Shown here piece after piece: positions 54,517-62,929 of a stretch of DNA of 64,000 nt. The stretch is from the NCBI RefSeq assembly GCF_900105995.1, contig NZ_LT629785.1, positions 186,001 to 250,000 of the forward strand, written 5' to 3'. The notes under the pieces are model-generated. The model was not told the DNA's origin. It ran no database searches and worked only from the letters and a program-made list of their open reading frames with translations. This DNA comes from Pseudomonas pohangensis (GTDB taxonomy: Bacteria > Pseudomonadota > Gammaproteobacteria > Pseudomonadales > Pseudomonadaceae). The translations under genes and the position numbers were made by a program. The stretch's first letter is position 1, and each line of letters begins with the position of its first letter.

Positions 54517-56406
54517 TTACAGCAGGCTCAGGCGCTGGCGCACGGAGGCTTCGATGCCGGCGGCGTCGAGCCCGCATTCGGCAAGCATCTGCGAGGGCTT
54601 GGCATGTTCCACGTAGTAGTCCGGCAAACCCAGATGAAGCATGGGTTGCAGACGGTTTTGCGCGCTCAGGAATTCGCTGACGGCGCTGCCGGCGCCGCCC
54701 ATGATGCTGTTTTCCTCGATGGTCACCAGCAACTCGTGACTGTCGGCCAGCTGCAGCACCAGTGCTTCATCCAGCGGTTTGACAAAGCGCATGTCGACCA
54801 CCGTGGCGTCGAGAATCTCGCCGACCCTGAGGGCTTCGGCCAGTTGCACGCCGAACACCAGCAGGGCGACCTTGCTGCCCTGGCGACGCACCACGCCGAC
54901 ACCGATGTCCACTGGCTCCAGCGCCGCTTCGATCAGCGCATTCGGGCCGCTGCCGCGCGGGTAACGCACGGCAGCCGGGCCCTTGAACAGGTGCCCGGTG
55001 GTGAGCATCCGGCGCAGCTCGTTCTCGTCGCTCGGTGTCATCAGCAGCATGTTGGGAATGCAGCGCAGGTAAGACAGGTCGAAGCTGCCGGCATGGGTCG
55101 GACCGTCTTCGCCGACCAGGCCGGCGCGGTCGATGGCGAACAGCACGTCGAGGTTCTGCACCGCGACATCGTGAATCAGCTGGTCGTAGGCGCGCTGCAG
55201 GAAGGTCGAATAGATCGCCACCACCGGTTTGACGCCATCGCAGGCAAGCCCGGCCGCCAGCGTCACGGCATGCTGTTCGGCGATCGCCACATCGAAGTAG
55301 CGCTCGGGGAAGCGTTCGCTGAAGGCCACCAGGTCCGAGCCTTCCTTCATCGCCGGGGTGATACCGACCAGGCGCGGATCTGCGGCAGCCATGTCGCACA
55401 GCCACTGGCCGAATACTGCCGAATATTTCGGGCCGCTGGCGGGCTTGGGCGTAGCAGGCGGGTTGATCGGTTCCAGCTTGGTGATTGCGTGGTAGCCGAT
55501 CGGGTCGGCTTCGGCCGCAGCGAAGCCCTTGCCCTTGGTGGTGATCACATGCAGAAACTGCGGGCCTTCCAGTTCGCGCATGTTGCGCAGGGTGGCCAGC
55601 AGGGTCGGCAGGTCATGGCCGTCGATCGGGCCGATGTAGTTCCAGCCCAGTTCCTCGAACAGGGTGCCGGGTACCAGCATGCCCTTGGCGTGTTCTTCGG
55701 TCTTGCGCGCCAGTTCCCAGGCACCGGGCAGGCGTGACAGCACTTTCTTGCTGCCTTCGCGCATGTTGGCGTAGGTGTGGCTGGAGAAGATTTTCGCCAG
55801 GTGATTGGACAGCCCGCCGACATTCTTCGAGATCGACATGTCGTTGTCGTTGAGGATCACCAGCATGTTGGCCTTGAGGTGCGAGGCGTGATTGAGCGCC
55901 TCGAAAGCCATGCCGGCGGTCAGCGCGCCATCGCCGATCACCGCCACGCTCTTGCGCTTGCTGCCCTGCATCTGGGCGGCAATCGCCATGCCCAGGGCGG
56001 CACTGATCGAGGTGCTGGAGTGGCCGACACCGAAGGTGTCATAGGCGCTCTCGCTGCGCCGCGGGAAGGCGGCCAGGCCGTCCTTCTGACGCAGCGTGGA
56101 CATGCGCTCGCGGCGACCGGTGAGAATCTTGTGCGGGTAGGCCTGATGGCCGACATCCCATACCAGACGGTCATCCGGCGTGTCGAATACGTAATGCAGG
56201 GCGATGGTCAGCTCGATGACCCCGAGGCCGGCGCCGAAATGTCCGCCGCTCTGGCCCACCCGGTAGAGCAGTTCCAGACGCAGTTCGTCGGCAAGGGTTT
56301 CCAGTTCGCTTTCAGCCAGCCGGCGCAGCCCCGCCGGCGTTTCGGCGCGGTCGAGCAGGGGCGTTACAGGCCGTTCGCGGGGGATCTGGTGGAAAGTCTT
56401 CGACAT
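54517..56406 (-). CDS. dxs: 1-deoxy-D-xylulose-5-phosphate synthase
   Basis: 629 residues, full length. Dxs condenses pyruvate and glyceraldehyde 3-phosphate, the entry step of the MEP isoprenoid pathway, and also feeds thiamine and pyridoxal synthesis. Thiamine-diphosphate features are VWDVGHQAYPHKILTGRR, GHSSTSISAALG, the VIGDGALTAGMAFEALNH to LNDNDMSISKN Mg-binding block, and VVAIYSTFLQRAYDQLIHDV. In P. aeruginosa dxs follows ispA and xseB; here the gene directly upstream is a biotin carboxylase instead, so dxs stands apart from its usual partners. Confidence 0.97.
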   Translation of the reverse strand: MSKTFHQIPRERPVTPLLDRAETPAGLRRLAESELETLADELRLELLYRVGQSGGHFGAGLGVIELTIALHYVFDTPDDRLVWDVGHQAYPHKILTGRRERMSTLRQKDGLAAFPRRSESAYDTFGVGHSSTSISAALGMAIAAQMQGSKRKSVAVIGDGALTAGMAFEALNHASHLKANMLVILNDNDMSISKNVGGLSNHLAKIFSSHTYANMREGSKKVLSRLPGAWELARKTEEHAKGMLVPGTLFEELGWNYIGPIDGHDLPTLLATLRNMRELEGPQFLHVITTKGKGFAAAEADPIGYHAITKLEPINPPATPKPASGPKYSAVFGQWLCDMAAADPRLVGITPAMKEGSDLVAFSERFPERYFDVAIAEQHAVTLAAGLACDGVKPVVAIYSTFLQRAYDQLIHDVAVQNLDVLFAIDRAGLVGEDGPTHAGSFDLSYLRCIPNMLLMTPSDENELRRMLTTGHLFKGPAAVRYPRGSGPNALIEAALEPVDIGVGVVRRQGSKVALLVFGVQLAEALRVGEILDATVVDMRFVKPLDEALVLQLADSHELLVTIEENSIMGGAGSAVSEFLSAQNRLQPMLHLGLPDYYVEHAKPSQMLAECGLDAAGIEASVRQRLSLL

Positions 56407-56484
56407 CGGGCGGGGTCATTCAGGCGCAAAAGATGCGGCAGTTTACCCGAAACTGCCGGCGCACGGCCAAAGCCGTGTCACGCT

Positions 56485-59400
56485 TTACCAGCTGTCGACA
56501 AATGGCCGCTTCTTGCCCTGACGGGGCGCCACCGGCGGGGTCGCCGCCAGGCCGCGCAGCAGCCAGCTGCGGGTTTCCTGCGGGTCGATGACCGCATCGA
56601 TCTCCAGGAAGCTGGCCATGTTCAGCGCCTTGCCCTGTTCGTAGGCCTTGCCGACCAGTTTGTCGAACAGCGCCTGCCGCGACGGCTCATCGGCCTGGGC
56701 CGCCAGTTCCTTGGCAAAGCCCAGGCGTACCGCACCTTCCAGACCCATGGCGCCGAACTCGCCACTCGGCCAGGCCAGGGTAAACAGCGACTGGTGGAAA
56801 CTGCCGGCGGCCATCGCCATGGCACCCAGTCCATAGCCCTTGCGCAGCACCACGGTGAAGTACGGCACCTGCAGGCTGGCGGCGGTAACGAACATGCGCG
56901 ACACATGGCGCACGGTGGCCTGTTTTTCCGCTTCCGGGCCGACCATGAAGCCGGGGGTGTCGCATAGCGACAACAGGGGGATATCGAAGGCATCGCACAG
57001 TTGCATGAAGCGCGCCGCCTTGTCGCCGGCACTGGCGTCGATGGCGCCACCCAGCACCGCCGGATTGTTCGCCAGCAAGCCGAACGGCCGGCCTTCGATG
57101 CGGACCAGTGCGGTGATCATGCCCGGGGCAAATTGGCTGCGCAGTTCCAGCACACTGTCCGCATCGGCGAGGGTGTCGATGAGCTGACGGATGTCGTAGA
57201 CGCGCAGACGGTTCTGCGGAATCAGCTGGCGCAGCCGGCGCTGATCGGCGCTCTGCCAGTCGGCCAGCGGGCCCTGGAAATAAGCCAGATACTGTTTGGC
57301 CGCCTGTACGGCTGCAGCTTCGTCGTCGACCAGAATGTCGATCACGCCGTTCGGCCCCTGCACGCTGACCGGGCCGACCTGCTCCGCGCTGAAACTGCCC
57401 AGGCCGCCGCCCTCGATCATCGCCGGGCCGGCCATGCCGATGCTGGCGTCCCGGGTGGCGATGATCACATCGCAACAGCCCAGCAGCGCCGCGTTGCCGG
57501 CAAAGCAGCGTCCGGACACCACGCCGACCAGCGGCACCAGCCCGGAGAGGCGCGCCATGCTGGCAAAGGTATGCGCATCCAGCCCGGCGACGCCGACGAA
57601 ATCGGTATCGCCGGGACGGCCGCCTCCGCCCTCGGCAAACAGCACCAGCGGCAGGCGCAACTGCTCGGCGAGGCCGAGCATGCGGTCGGTTTTCTTGTGG
57701 TTCATCATGCCCTGGGTGCCGGCAAACACCGTGTAGTCGTAGGCGATGGCCATGCAGCGTGCGGCCTGTGGCCCGAAGTCCCCGGCATTCACCGTGCCGA
57801 TGCCGCTGATCAGGCCGTCGGCCGGGCTCAGTTCACGTAACTCCTCCGGTGAGCGCCGGCGGCGCTGGGCCGCCAGGGCCATGGCGCCGTACTCGATGAA
57901 GCTGCCCGCGTCGAGCAGATCGTCGAGGTTCTCCCGCGCCGTGCGCTGGCCGCTCTTGCGCCGCTTGGCCACGGCGGCGGGGCGCCGGGCATCGGTCAGT
58001 TGCTCATGGCGCAGCAGCACCTCGGCCAGATCGGCGCGGATATGCTCAAGGTCGATCTGTTCTTCACTGAGCACCGCGTCACCCTCGACCTCGGCCGGCT
58101 CGACAAACAGCAACGGCTGGCCTTCACCGAGACTGGCGCCGGGTTGTACCAGCAGCAGGCGCACGATGCCGCTGTGACTGGCCTTGACCACGAATTCCAT
58201 TTTCATCGCTTCCAGCACCGCCACCGGCTGGCCAATGGCCAGCGCATCGCCTTCGGCGACTTCCAGACTGACCACCACGCCGGCGCCGGGGCTGTTCAGT
58301 GGCAGCGTGCCGGGCGGTGCTGCCGGGCCCTGTTCGGCGCTATTGGATATGGCTGCCTGCGGGCGAAAAAACAGGTGCGGGTGCGCCTGCGCTTGTGCCG
58401 TCAGCAAGTCGCCCAGATGCTGTTCGACAAAGCCGGTACTGACCTGATTGGCAGCCACTTCCGGCCGCTGCAACAGGTTCTGCAGCAGGTGCAGGTTGCT
58501 CGCCACGCCTTCCAGACGAAATTCGCAGAGGGCGCGATAGCTCCGCTGCAGGGCGGCCGGGTAGCTGTCGCCGTGAGCGATCAGTTTGGCCAGCAGCGAG
58601 TCATAACTGGGGCTGACCGGGTAGCCGGCGTAACCGTAGCCATCCACGCGCAAGCCGGGGCCGCTGGGGGGCTCGTAGGCCGTCAGGGTGCCGGCCGCCG
58701 GCCGCAGGCTACCATCGGAGTGCAGGGTTTCCAGATTGATGCGCAACTGCACCGCGCAGCCGTTGATCGCCGGCGGTTGCAGCAATCCCAGTTCGGCCAG
58801 ACTGCGGCCGGCGCTCAGGTGCAGTTGCGTGTGCAGCAGATCGACACCGGTAATCGCCTCGGTGACAGTGTGCTCGACCTGGATGCGCGGATTGGCTTCC
58901 ATGAAATAGAAGCGCCCGGGCTGCTCGAGGTCGAGCAGAAACTCGAAGGTGCCGATGCCCTGATAGCCTGCGGCAGCGGCCAGTTCAAGGGCCGCAGCGA
59001 CCAGGGCGTCACGCAGGGGTTGAGGCAGGTCGGGGCTGGGGGCGATTTCCAGCAGCTTCTGGTTGCGCCGCTGCAGGCTGCAGTCGCGCTCGTACAGGTG
59101 GCTGAGCTGGCCGCTGCTGTCGCCGATAACCTGCACCTCGATATGCCGCGCCGTGCTGACCAGCTGCTCGACATACAGCGCGCCGTTGCCGAAGGCGGCC
59201 TGTGCTTCGGACTGGCAGCGCGCATAGGCTTGTTCCAGTTCGCGGATATCCCGTACTGCGCGCATGCCGCGCCCGCCGCCACCGGCCAGCGCCTTGAGCA
59301 TGACTGCGGCACCCTCGCCGAGCGAGTGCATGAAGACCTGCGCCTGTTGCAGGGTCACCGCCTGATTGAGGCCGCGTACCAGTGGCACACCGCAGCGTTC

Positions 59401-59775
59401 GGCCAGCGCGCGGGCGGCCGCCTTGTCACCGAACAGTTCCAACACTGTGGCGGACGGGCCGATAAAGCGCAGGCCGCTGGCAGCGCAGCGGCGGGCAAAT
59501 TCGGCACTTTCGGCGAGAAAACCGTAGCCTGGGTGAATCGCCTCGCACTGTTGCTGCAGCGCCAGATCGATCAGCTGCTGCATGTCCAGGTAGGCAGGCA
59601 CGCCGCGGCCACGCAGCGGCAGCGAAACGTCCGCCTTGCGCGTGTGCAGGCTGGCGCTGTCGTCTTCGGCATATACCGCCACCGAGCGGATGCCGAGGTC
59701 GGCGCAGGCGCGGGCGATACGGATGGCAATCTCGCCACGGTTGGCGATCAGCAGGGCGGAAAAGGGTGCATGCAC
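56485..59775 (-). CDS. single-chain biotin-dependent acyl-CoA carboxylase (BC-BCCP-CT fusion)
   Basis: 1096 residues from the GTG at 59775, which has AGGAG 8 bases upstream; ATG 59802 has no ribosome-binding site. Residues 1-450 form a biotin carboxylase (ALLIANRGEIAIRIARACA, ATP-grasp KALAGGGGRGMRAV, YFMEANPRIQVEHTVTE). Residues about 487-560 are the biotinyl domain with VLEAMKMEF and target Lys525. The rest is a carboxyltransferase with both halves (ARENLDDLLDAGSFIEYG; LSLCDTPGFMVGPEAEKQ). It resembles single-chain long-chain acyl-CoA carboxylases and P. aeruginosa PA1400 (about 1095 aa), which is often misnamed pyruvate carboxylase. The CT is of acyl-CoA type, so pyruvate is not the likely substrate. 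The exact acyl-CoA is unknown. Confidence 0.88.
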   Translation of the reverse strand: MHAPFSALLIANRGEIAIRIARACADLGIRSVAVYAEDDSASLHTRKADVSLPLRGRGVPAYLDMQQLIDLALQQQCEAIHPGYGFLAESAEFARRCAASGLRFIGPSATVLELFGDKAAARALAERCGVPLVRGLNQAVTLQQAQVFMHSLGEGAAVMLKALAGGGGRGMRAVRDIRELEQAYARCQSEAQAAFGNGALYVEQLVSTARHIEVQVIGDSSGQLSHLYERDCSLQRRNQKLLEIAPSPDLPQPLRDALVAAALELAAAAGYQGIGTFEFLLDLEQPGRFYFMEANPRIQVEHTVTEAITGVDLLHTQLHLSAGRSLAELGLLQPPAINGCAVQLRINLETLHSDGSLRPAAGTLTAYEPPSGPGLRVDGYGYAGYPVSPSYDSLLAKLIAHGDSYPAALQRSYRALCEFRLEGVASNLHLLQNLLQRPEVAANQVSTGFVEQHLGDLLTAQAQAHPHLFFRPQAAISNSAEQGPAAPPGTLPLNSPGAGVVVSLEVAEGDALAIGQPVAVLEAMKMEFVVKASHSGIVRLLLVQPGASLGEGQPLLFVEPAEVEGDAVLSEEQIDLEHIRADLAEVLLRHEQLTDARRPAAVAKRRKSGQRTARENLDDLLDAGSFIEYGAMALAAQRRRRSPEELRELSPADGLISGIGTVNAGDFGPQAARCMAIAYDYTVFAGTQGMMNHKKTDRMLGLAEQLRLPLVLFAEGGGGRPGDTDFVGVAGLDAHTFASMARLSGLVPLVGVVSGRCFAGNAALLGCCDVIIATRDASIGMAGPAMIEGGGLGSFSAEQVGPVSVQGPNGVIDILVDDEAAAVQAAKQYLAYFQGPLADWQSADQRRLRQLIPQNRLRVYDIRQLIDTLADADSVLELRSQFAPGMITALVRIEGRPFGLLANNPAVLGGAIDASAGDKAARFMQLCDAFDIPLLSLCDTPGFMVGPEAEKQATVRHVSRMFVTAASLQVPYFTVVLRKGYGLGAMAMAAGSFHQSLFTLAWPSGEFGAMGLEGAVRLGFAKELAAQADEPSRQALFDKLVGKAYEQGKALNMASFLEIDAVIDPQETRSWLLRGLAATPPVAPRQGKKRPFVDSW

Positions 59776-59953
59776 GGTGGAAGCTCCTGGACAGGTTGCC
59801 ATGGGCTGCAGTCTGCCCCGAACGCTTTGCCGGTGGCCAGTGCATGCGCCGCCTGCATGCCGGGTCATCAGTCCGCGCAATGGCATCCGGCAACTTGCAT
59901 TGGCAATAGCCGCCGCTACAGACTGCGCCACCAACCTTGCACCGGAGCCGTCC

Positions 59954-60838
59954 ATGTCCCAACTCCTGCACGACCTGTCCTGGGTACTGCCGCTGCGCAA
60001 TGAGCTGCTCACGCCGATCATGCAGGGCTTCACCTGGCTGGGGTATGACAGGTTCATTCTGCTGTTTCTGCCGCTGGGTTACTGGGCATGGAACAAGCCG
60101 CTGTTCCTGCGCCTGTTCATTCTGGTGGCGGTCACGGCGCTGCTGAATGCCTTCCTCAAGGACCTCTGGCAAGACCCGCGCCCGGACATCGGTTTGCGTA
60201 TGGACCATGAGGTGGGAGAAAGCTTTGGTGCGCCCAGTGGGCACGCGCAGATTGCCGTGGTGCTGTGGTTGTGGCTGGCCTGCGAATCAAGGCGGCTGTG
60301 GAGCTGGCTGGGGTGCTCGCTGATTGTGCTGGGGATCATCTTCAGCCGCCTGTATCTGGGTGCCCATGATCTGGAAGACGTGTTGCTCGGTGCAGCACTG
60401 GGCGGCGTGACCCTGCTGCTGTTCGCGCTGGTCAGGCACCGGGCCTGGTGGCGCGAAGCCAATCTGGCCTGGCATCTGCTGCTGGTAGTAGGTGTGGCGG
60501 TGGCTGCGCAGCTGGGCTGGCCGGGCACGGCCCCTCATTACGTGCCGCTGCTGGCCGGGATGCTGGTCGGCGTACTCAGTGGTTACCGGCTGGAAGTGCG
60601 TACGCTGGATTTTCAGGTGCCTGCCCGAGTTTGGCGGCGTGCGCTGGTGGCACTGCTGGGGTGTGCGGCGTTCCTGTTGTTCCAGGCCTTGCTGAAACGG
60701 CTCGAGACGGCGCTGGGGCTGGAGCCGTTGCTGTGGCAGAGCTTGCGCGGCGTGCTGATGGGCTGGTTTATTGCACTGCTGATGCCCTGGCTGCTGGTGC
60801 GCGGGCGTCTGCTGCTGGCGGGACGGGCGCCAGCCTGA
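59954..60838 (+). CDS. PAP2-family membrane phosphatase
   Basis: 294 residues from ATG 59954 (MSQLLHDLSWVLPLRN); the longer frame upstream runs antisense through the carboxylase start and is rejected. The three phosphatase motifs are KDLWQDPRP (about residues 70-78), APSGHAQ (about 95-101) and SRLYLGAHDLEDVLLG (about 132-147), all with catalytic His and Arg present. Multiple membrane helices, including four to five after the third motif, make it longer than a minimal PAP2. It may dephosphorylate undecaprenyl pyrophosphate or phosphatidate-type lipids; the substrate is not determinable. It is divergent from the carboxylase with 178 bases between start codons. Confidence 0.87.
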   Translation: MSQLLHDLSWVLPLRNELLTPIMQGFTWLGYDRFILLFLPLGYWAWNKPLFLRLFILVAVTALLNAFLKDLWQDPRPDIGLRMDHEVGESFGAPSGHAQIAVVLWLWLACESRRLWSWLGCSLIVLGIIFSRLYLGAHDLEDVLLGAALGGVTLLLFALVRHRAWWREANLAWHLLLVVGVAVAAQLGWPGTAPHYVPLLAGMLVGVLSGYRLEVRTLDFQVPARVWRRALVALLGCAAFLLFQALLKRLETALGLEPLLWQSLRGVLMGWFIALLMPWLLVRGRLLLAGRAPA

Positions 60839-60848
60839 GGCATGGCAC

Positions 60849-62699
60849 TCAGGCGCTTGCGCTGGTGGCTAGGGCAAACCCGGCGCGGCCCTGGCATTTG
60901 ACCTGATACAGGGCCCGGTCGGCGGCCTTGTACAGGTCGCTGAAGTGCGCGCCCTGTTGCGGGTAGATGGCACCGCCCACGCTGATGCTGACGCGTAACT
61001 GCTGGCCGTGGTAAGTGACCGGTTTGACCAGTTCGGCGAGCAGTCGCGCGGCGATTTCGTGGGCATGCCGGTCGGCATCCGGCCCGCTGATCAGTACGGC
61101 GAATTCATCCCCGCCCAGCCGCGCTGGCATGTCGTTGTGCCGCACGTGCAGTTGCAGGCGCCGGCTGAGCTCGCAAAGCAGGAAGTCGCCGGCGTCATGT
61201 CCGTGCTGGTCGTTGATCGGCTTGAAGTGATCCAGGTCGATCAGCAGCAGGGCCAGCGATTTGTCGCTGTGTTGCGCAGTGGCCAGGGCGGACTCGGCAT
61301 GGGCAACCAGGTAGCGGCGGTTCGGCAGATCGGTCAGCGGGTCGTGAAAGGCCGCGTGCTGCAATTCGCGTTCGCGCTCGGACAAGCGCTGGTTGGTCGC
61401 CGCCAGTTCGGCGGTGCGCTGGTCCACCGCCTGCTGCAGGTTGCTGGCGCTGCGCTCGCTCTGCTCGAGGCGCGCGCTCTTTTCCCGGTTGGCTTGCTCC
61501 AGGGCATCCGCACGCTCCTGTTTGAGCAGCTGGATGCGGTTGGCCAGGGCAAAGGAGAACAGGATGGTTTCCAGCGCCACGGCCACCGGAAAGACCACCG
61601 AATTGGCCGGGGTAGGTTGCACCAGGCCCATGGCGCGCAATGACAGCAGCACAATGCTGCCCAGCACCAGGCCATAACCGAGCAGGTACAACCGGGCATA
61701 GAAGCAACCCTGGCGGCTGCGAATCAGCGCCGCGAGCAATGCCGCCGGAATGCTGGTAAAGGTCAGTACGTTGAGAATGCTGGCCCCGGCCACGGTCCAG
61801 CCGAGCAGACCGCAGAGCGCCGCCAGGCCATAAAAAACAGCCCCGCCGAGCAGCAGGTAATGCAGGCGCGGCACGTGTTGCCGGGTTTGCAGCAGCTGCA
61901 TGGTGAACAGGCTGACGCACAGGCTCCAGAGTGACGGGACGGTGATGCGGTGCAGCCAGCTCGGCACCGCCTGCCCCGGCCACAGGTATTGAAAGCCGTG
62001 ACCGCTGGCGCCGAGGATGAACAGCAGGCCAAAGGCGGTGGTCAACACATAGCGCAGGTAGATGCTGTCGCGCAGGCTGATGTAGATAAACAGGTTGTAC
62101 AGCAGCAGGGCGATGATCACCCCGTAGATGATGCCGAACAGCAGGTTCTCGTTAAGGTGCAGTTGCTGCAGGTCGGGCAGTTGCCAGAGGCGCAGCGGAA
62201 AGGCGTTGCCGGCAGGATCATAGCTGCGCAGGTAGACAGTCAGTGCCTCCTGCGCCGGTGGCAGATGGAACACGCTGCGCCGGTAGTGGTAGTCGCGGCC
62301 TGCGGCGTAGGGGACGGCTTCCGCACTACGCCGTTCGCTCCAGCCACCCTGGCCATCGGGCAGGTACAGGCGCAGATCCAGCAGATTGGCGCCACCGGCC
62401 TCCAGCCACCAGTCTTGTGGAATATCCTGATTGGCTTGCAGTTGCAGCTTGATCCACCAGGGGTTGGGGCTCTGGCCGACACTGGCGCGCCCGGCAGCGG
62501 CAACAAAGCGCTGCTGCACGTCTGCATGCAGGATGTCGTCGATCTGCAACTGCCCGCCGACATCTTCGAACAGTTCGATATGGCCGTTCAGCGTTGCGCC
62601 GCTGTTCGCGCTGTCCAGGCTCAGGATGGCTGCAGGGGCGTGGAGCGTCAGCACCAGCAGACAGCCAGCCAGCAGGGCTTGAGCAATGGGCCGGCGCAC
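60849..62699 (-). CDS. diguanylate cyclase with 7TM-DISM sensor
   Basis: 616 residues from GTG 62699, which has AGGAG 8 bases upstream; the TTG at 62753 would sit next to the promoter -10 and lacks a ribosome-binding site. A signal peptide (to about residue 24) leads to a periplasmic 7TMR-DISM extracellular domain (about 30-165), seven membrane helices (about 185-385), a coiled coil (ALEQANREKSARLEQSERSA, about 395-450) and a GGDEF domain. The active-site ARLGGDEFAVL is intact, and RHND five residues before it is a complete RxxD inhibitory site. It makes cyclic di-GMP in response to an unknown periplasmic ligand. It is divergent from the YgiQ gene. Confidence 0.9.
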   Translation of the reverse strand: MRRPIAQALLAGCLLVLTLHAPAAILSLDSANSGATLNGHIELFEDVGGQLQIDDILHADVQQRFVAAAGRASVGQSPNPWWIKLQLQANQDIPQDWWLEAGGANLLDLRLYLPDGQGGWSERRSAEAVPYAAGRDYHYRRSVFHLPPAQEALTVYLRSYDPAGNAFPLRLWQLPDLQQLHLNENLLFGIIYGVIIALLLYNLFIYISLRDSIYLRYVLTTAFGLLFILGASGHGFQYLWPGQAVPSWLHRITVPSLWSLCVSLFTMQLLQTRQHVPRLHYLLLGGAVFYGLAALCGLLGWTVAGASILNVLTFTSIPAALLAALIRSRQGCFYARLYLLGYGLVLGSIVLLSLRAMGLVQPTPANSVVFPVAVALETILFSFALANRIQLLKQERADALEQANREKSARLEQSERSASNLQQAVDQRTAELAATNQRLSERERELQHAAFHDPLTDLPNRRYLVAHAESALATAQHSDKSLALLLIDLDHFKPINDQHGHDAGDFLLCELSRRLQLHVRHNDMPARLGGDEFAVLISGPDADRHAHEIAARLLAELVKPVTYHGQQLRVSISVGGAIYPQQGAHFSDLYKAADRALYQVKCQGRAGFALATSASA

Positions 62700-62743
62700 A
62701 GGCGACACTCCTTTGTCTTGATCGATTGCACGAATGGCCGGCG

Positions 62744-62771
62744 AGTATAGCAATAGCGTGTCATGAGCAAA
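62744..62771 (-). promoter_or_regulatory. promoter of the diguanylate cyclase gene
   Basis: On the minus strand, -35 TTTGCT (62766-62771), a 16-base spacer and -10 TATACT (62744-62749). The predicted start near 62737 leaves a leader of about 38 bases to the GTG at 62699. Confidence 0.5.
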
Positions 62772-62838
62772 GCGGATGGACTATCGCTCTCTGGCCAGTT
62801 GTCGCTGGAAAAGCCCGGGAGTGCTTGGATGGCGCGCC

Positions 62839-62864
62839 TGGCGCTCGGGCAAAGCCGAGCGCCA
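62839..62864. repeat. 10-bp inverted repeat in the divergent region
   Basis: TGGCGCTCGG (62839-62848) and CCGAGCGCCA (62855-62864) with a 6-base loop GCAAAG, lying between the divergent diguanylate cyclase and YgiQ genes, 24 bases upstream of the YgiQ extended -10. No T-run follows on either strand, so an operator or RNA structure is as likely as a terminator. Confidence 0.5.
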
Positions 62865-62887
62865 TAGTCGGAATTGCTCATTTTTTG

Positions 62888-62896
62888 TGCTATATT
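62888..62896 (+). promoter_or_regulatory. extended -10 promoter of the YgiQ gene
   Basis: TGCTATATT at 62888-62896 has the TGn extension plus a TATATT hexamer; no acceptable -35 lies 16-18 bases upstream. It is 33 bases before the ATG at 62930. Confidence 0.45.
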
Positions 62897-62929
62897 CCGC
62901 GCCCGCGAAATTCTTCCCCGGTCACTGCC

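Noticed and set aside
58000..60003. 667-codon plus-strand frame opposite the carboxylase
   Set aside because: Antisense shadow in G+C-rich coding sequence. The carboxylase on the other strand has unmistakable catalytic motifs.
59776..60057. N-terminal extension of the carboxylase to 60057
   Set aside because: It would overlap the PAP2 gene start, shows no family sequence, and GTG 59775 has a proper AGGAG site.
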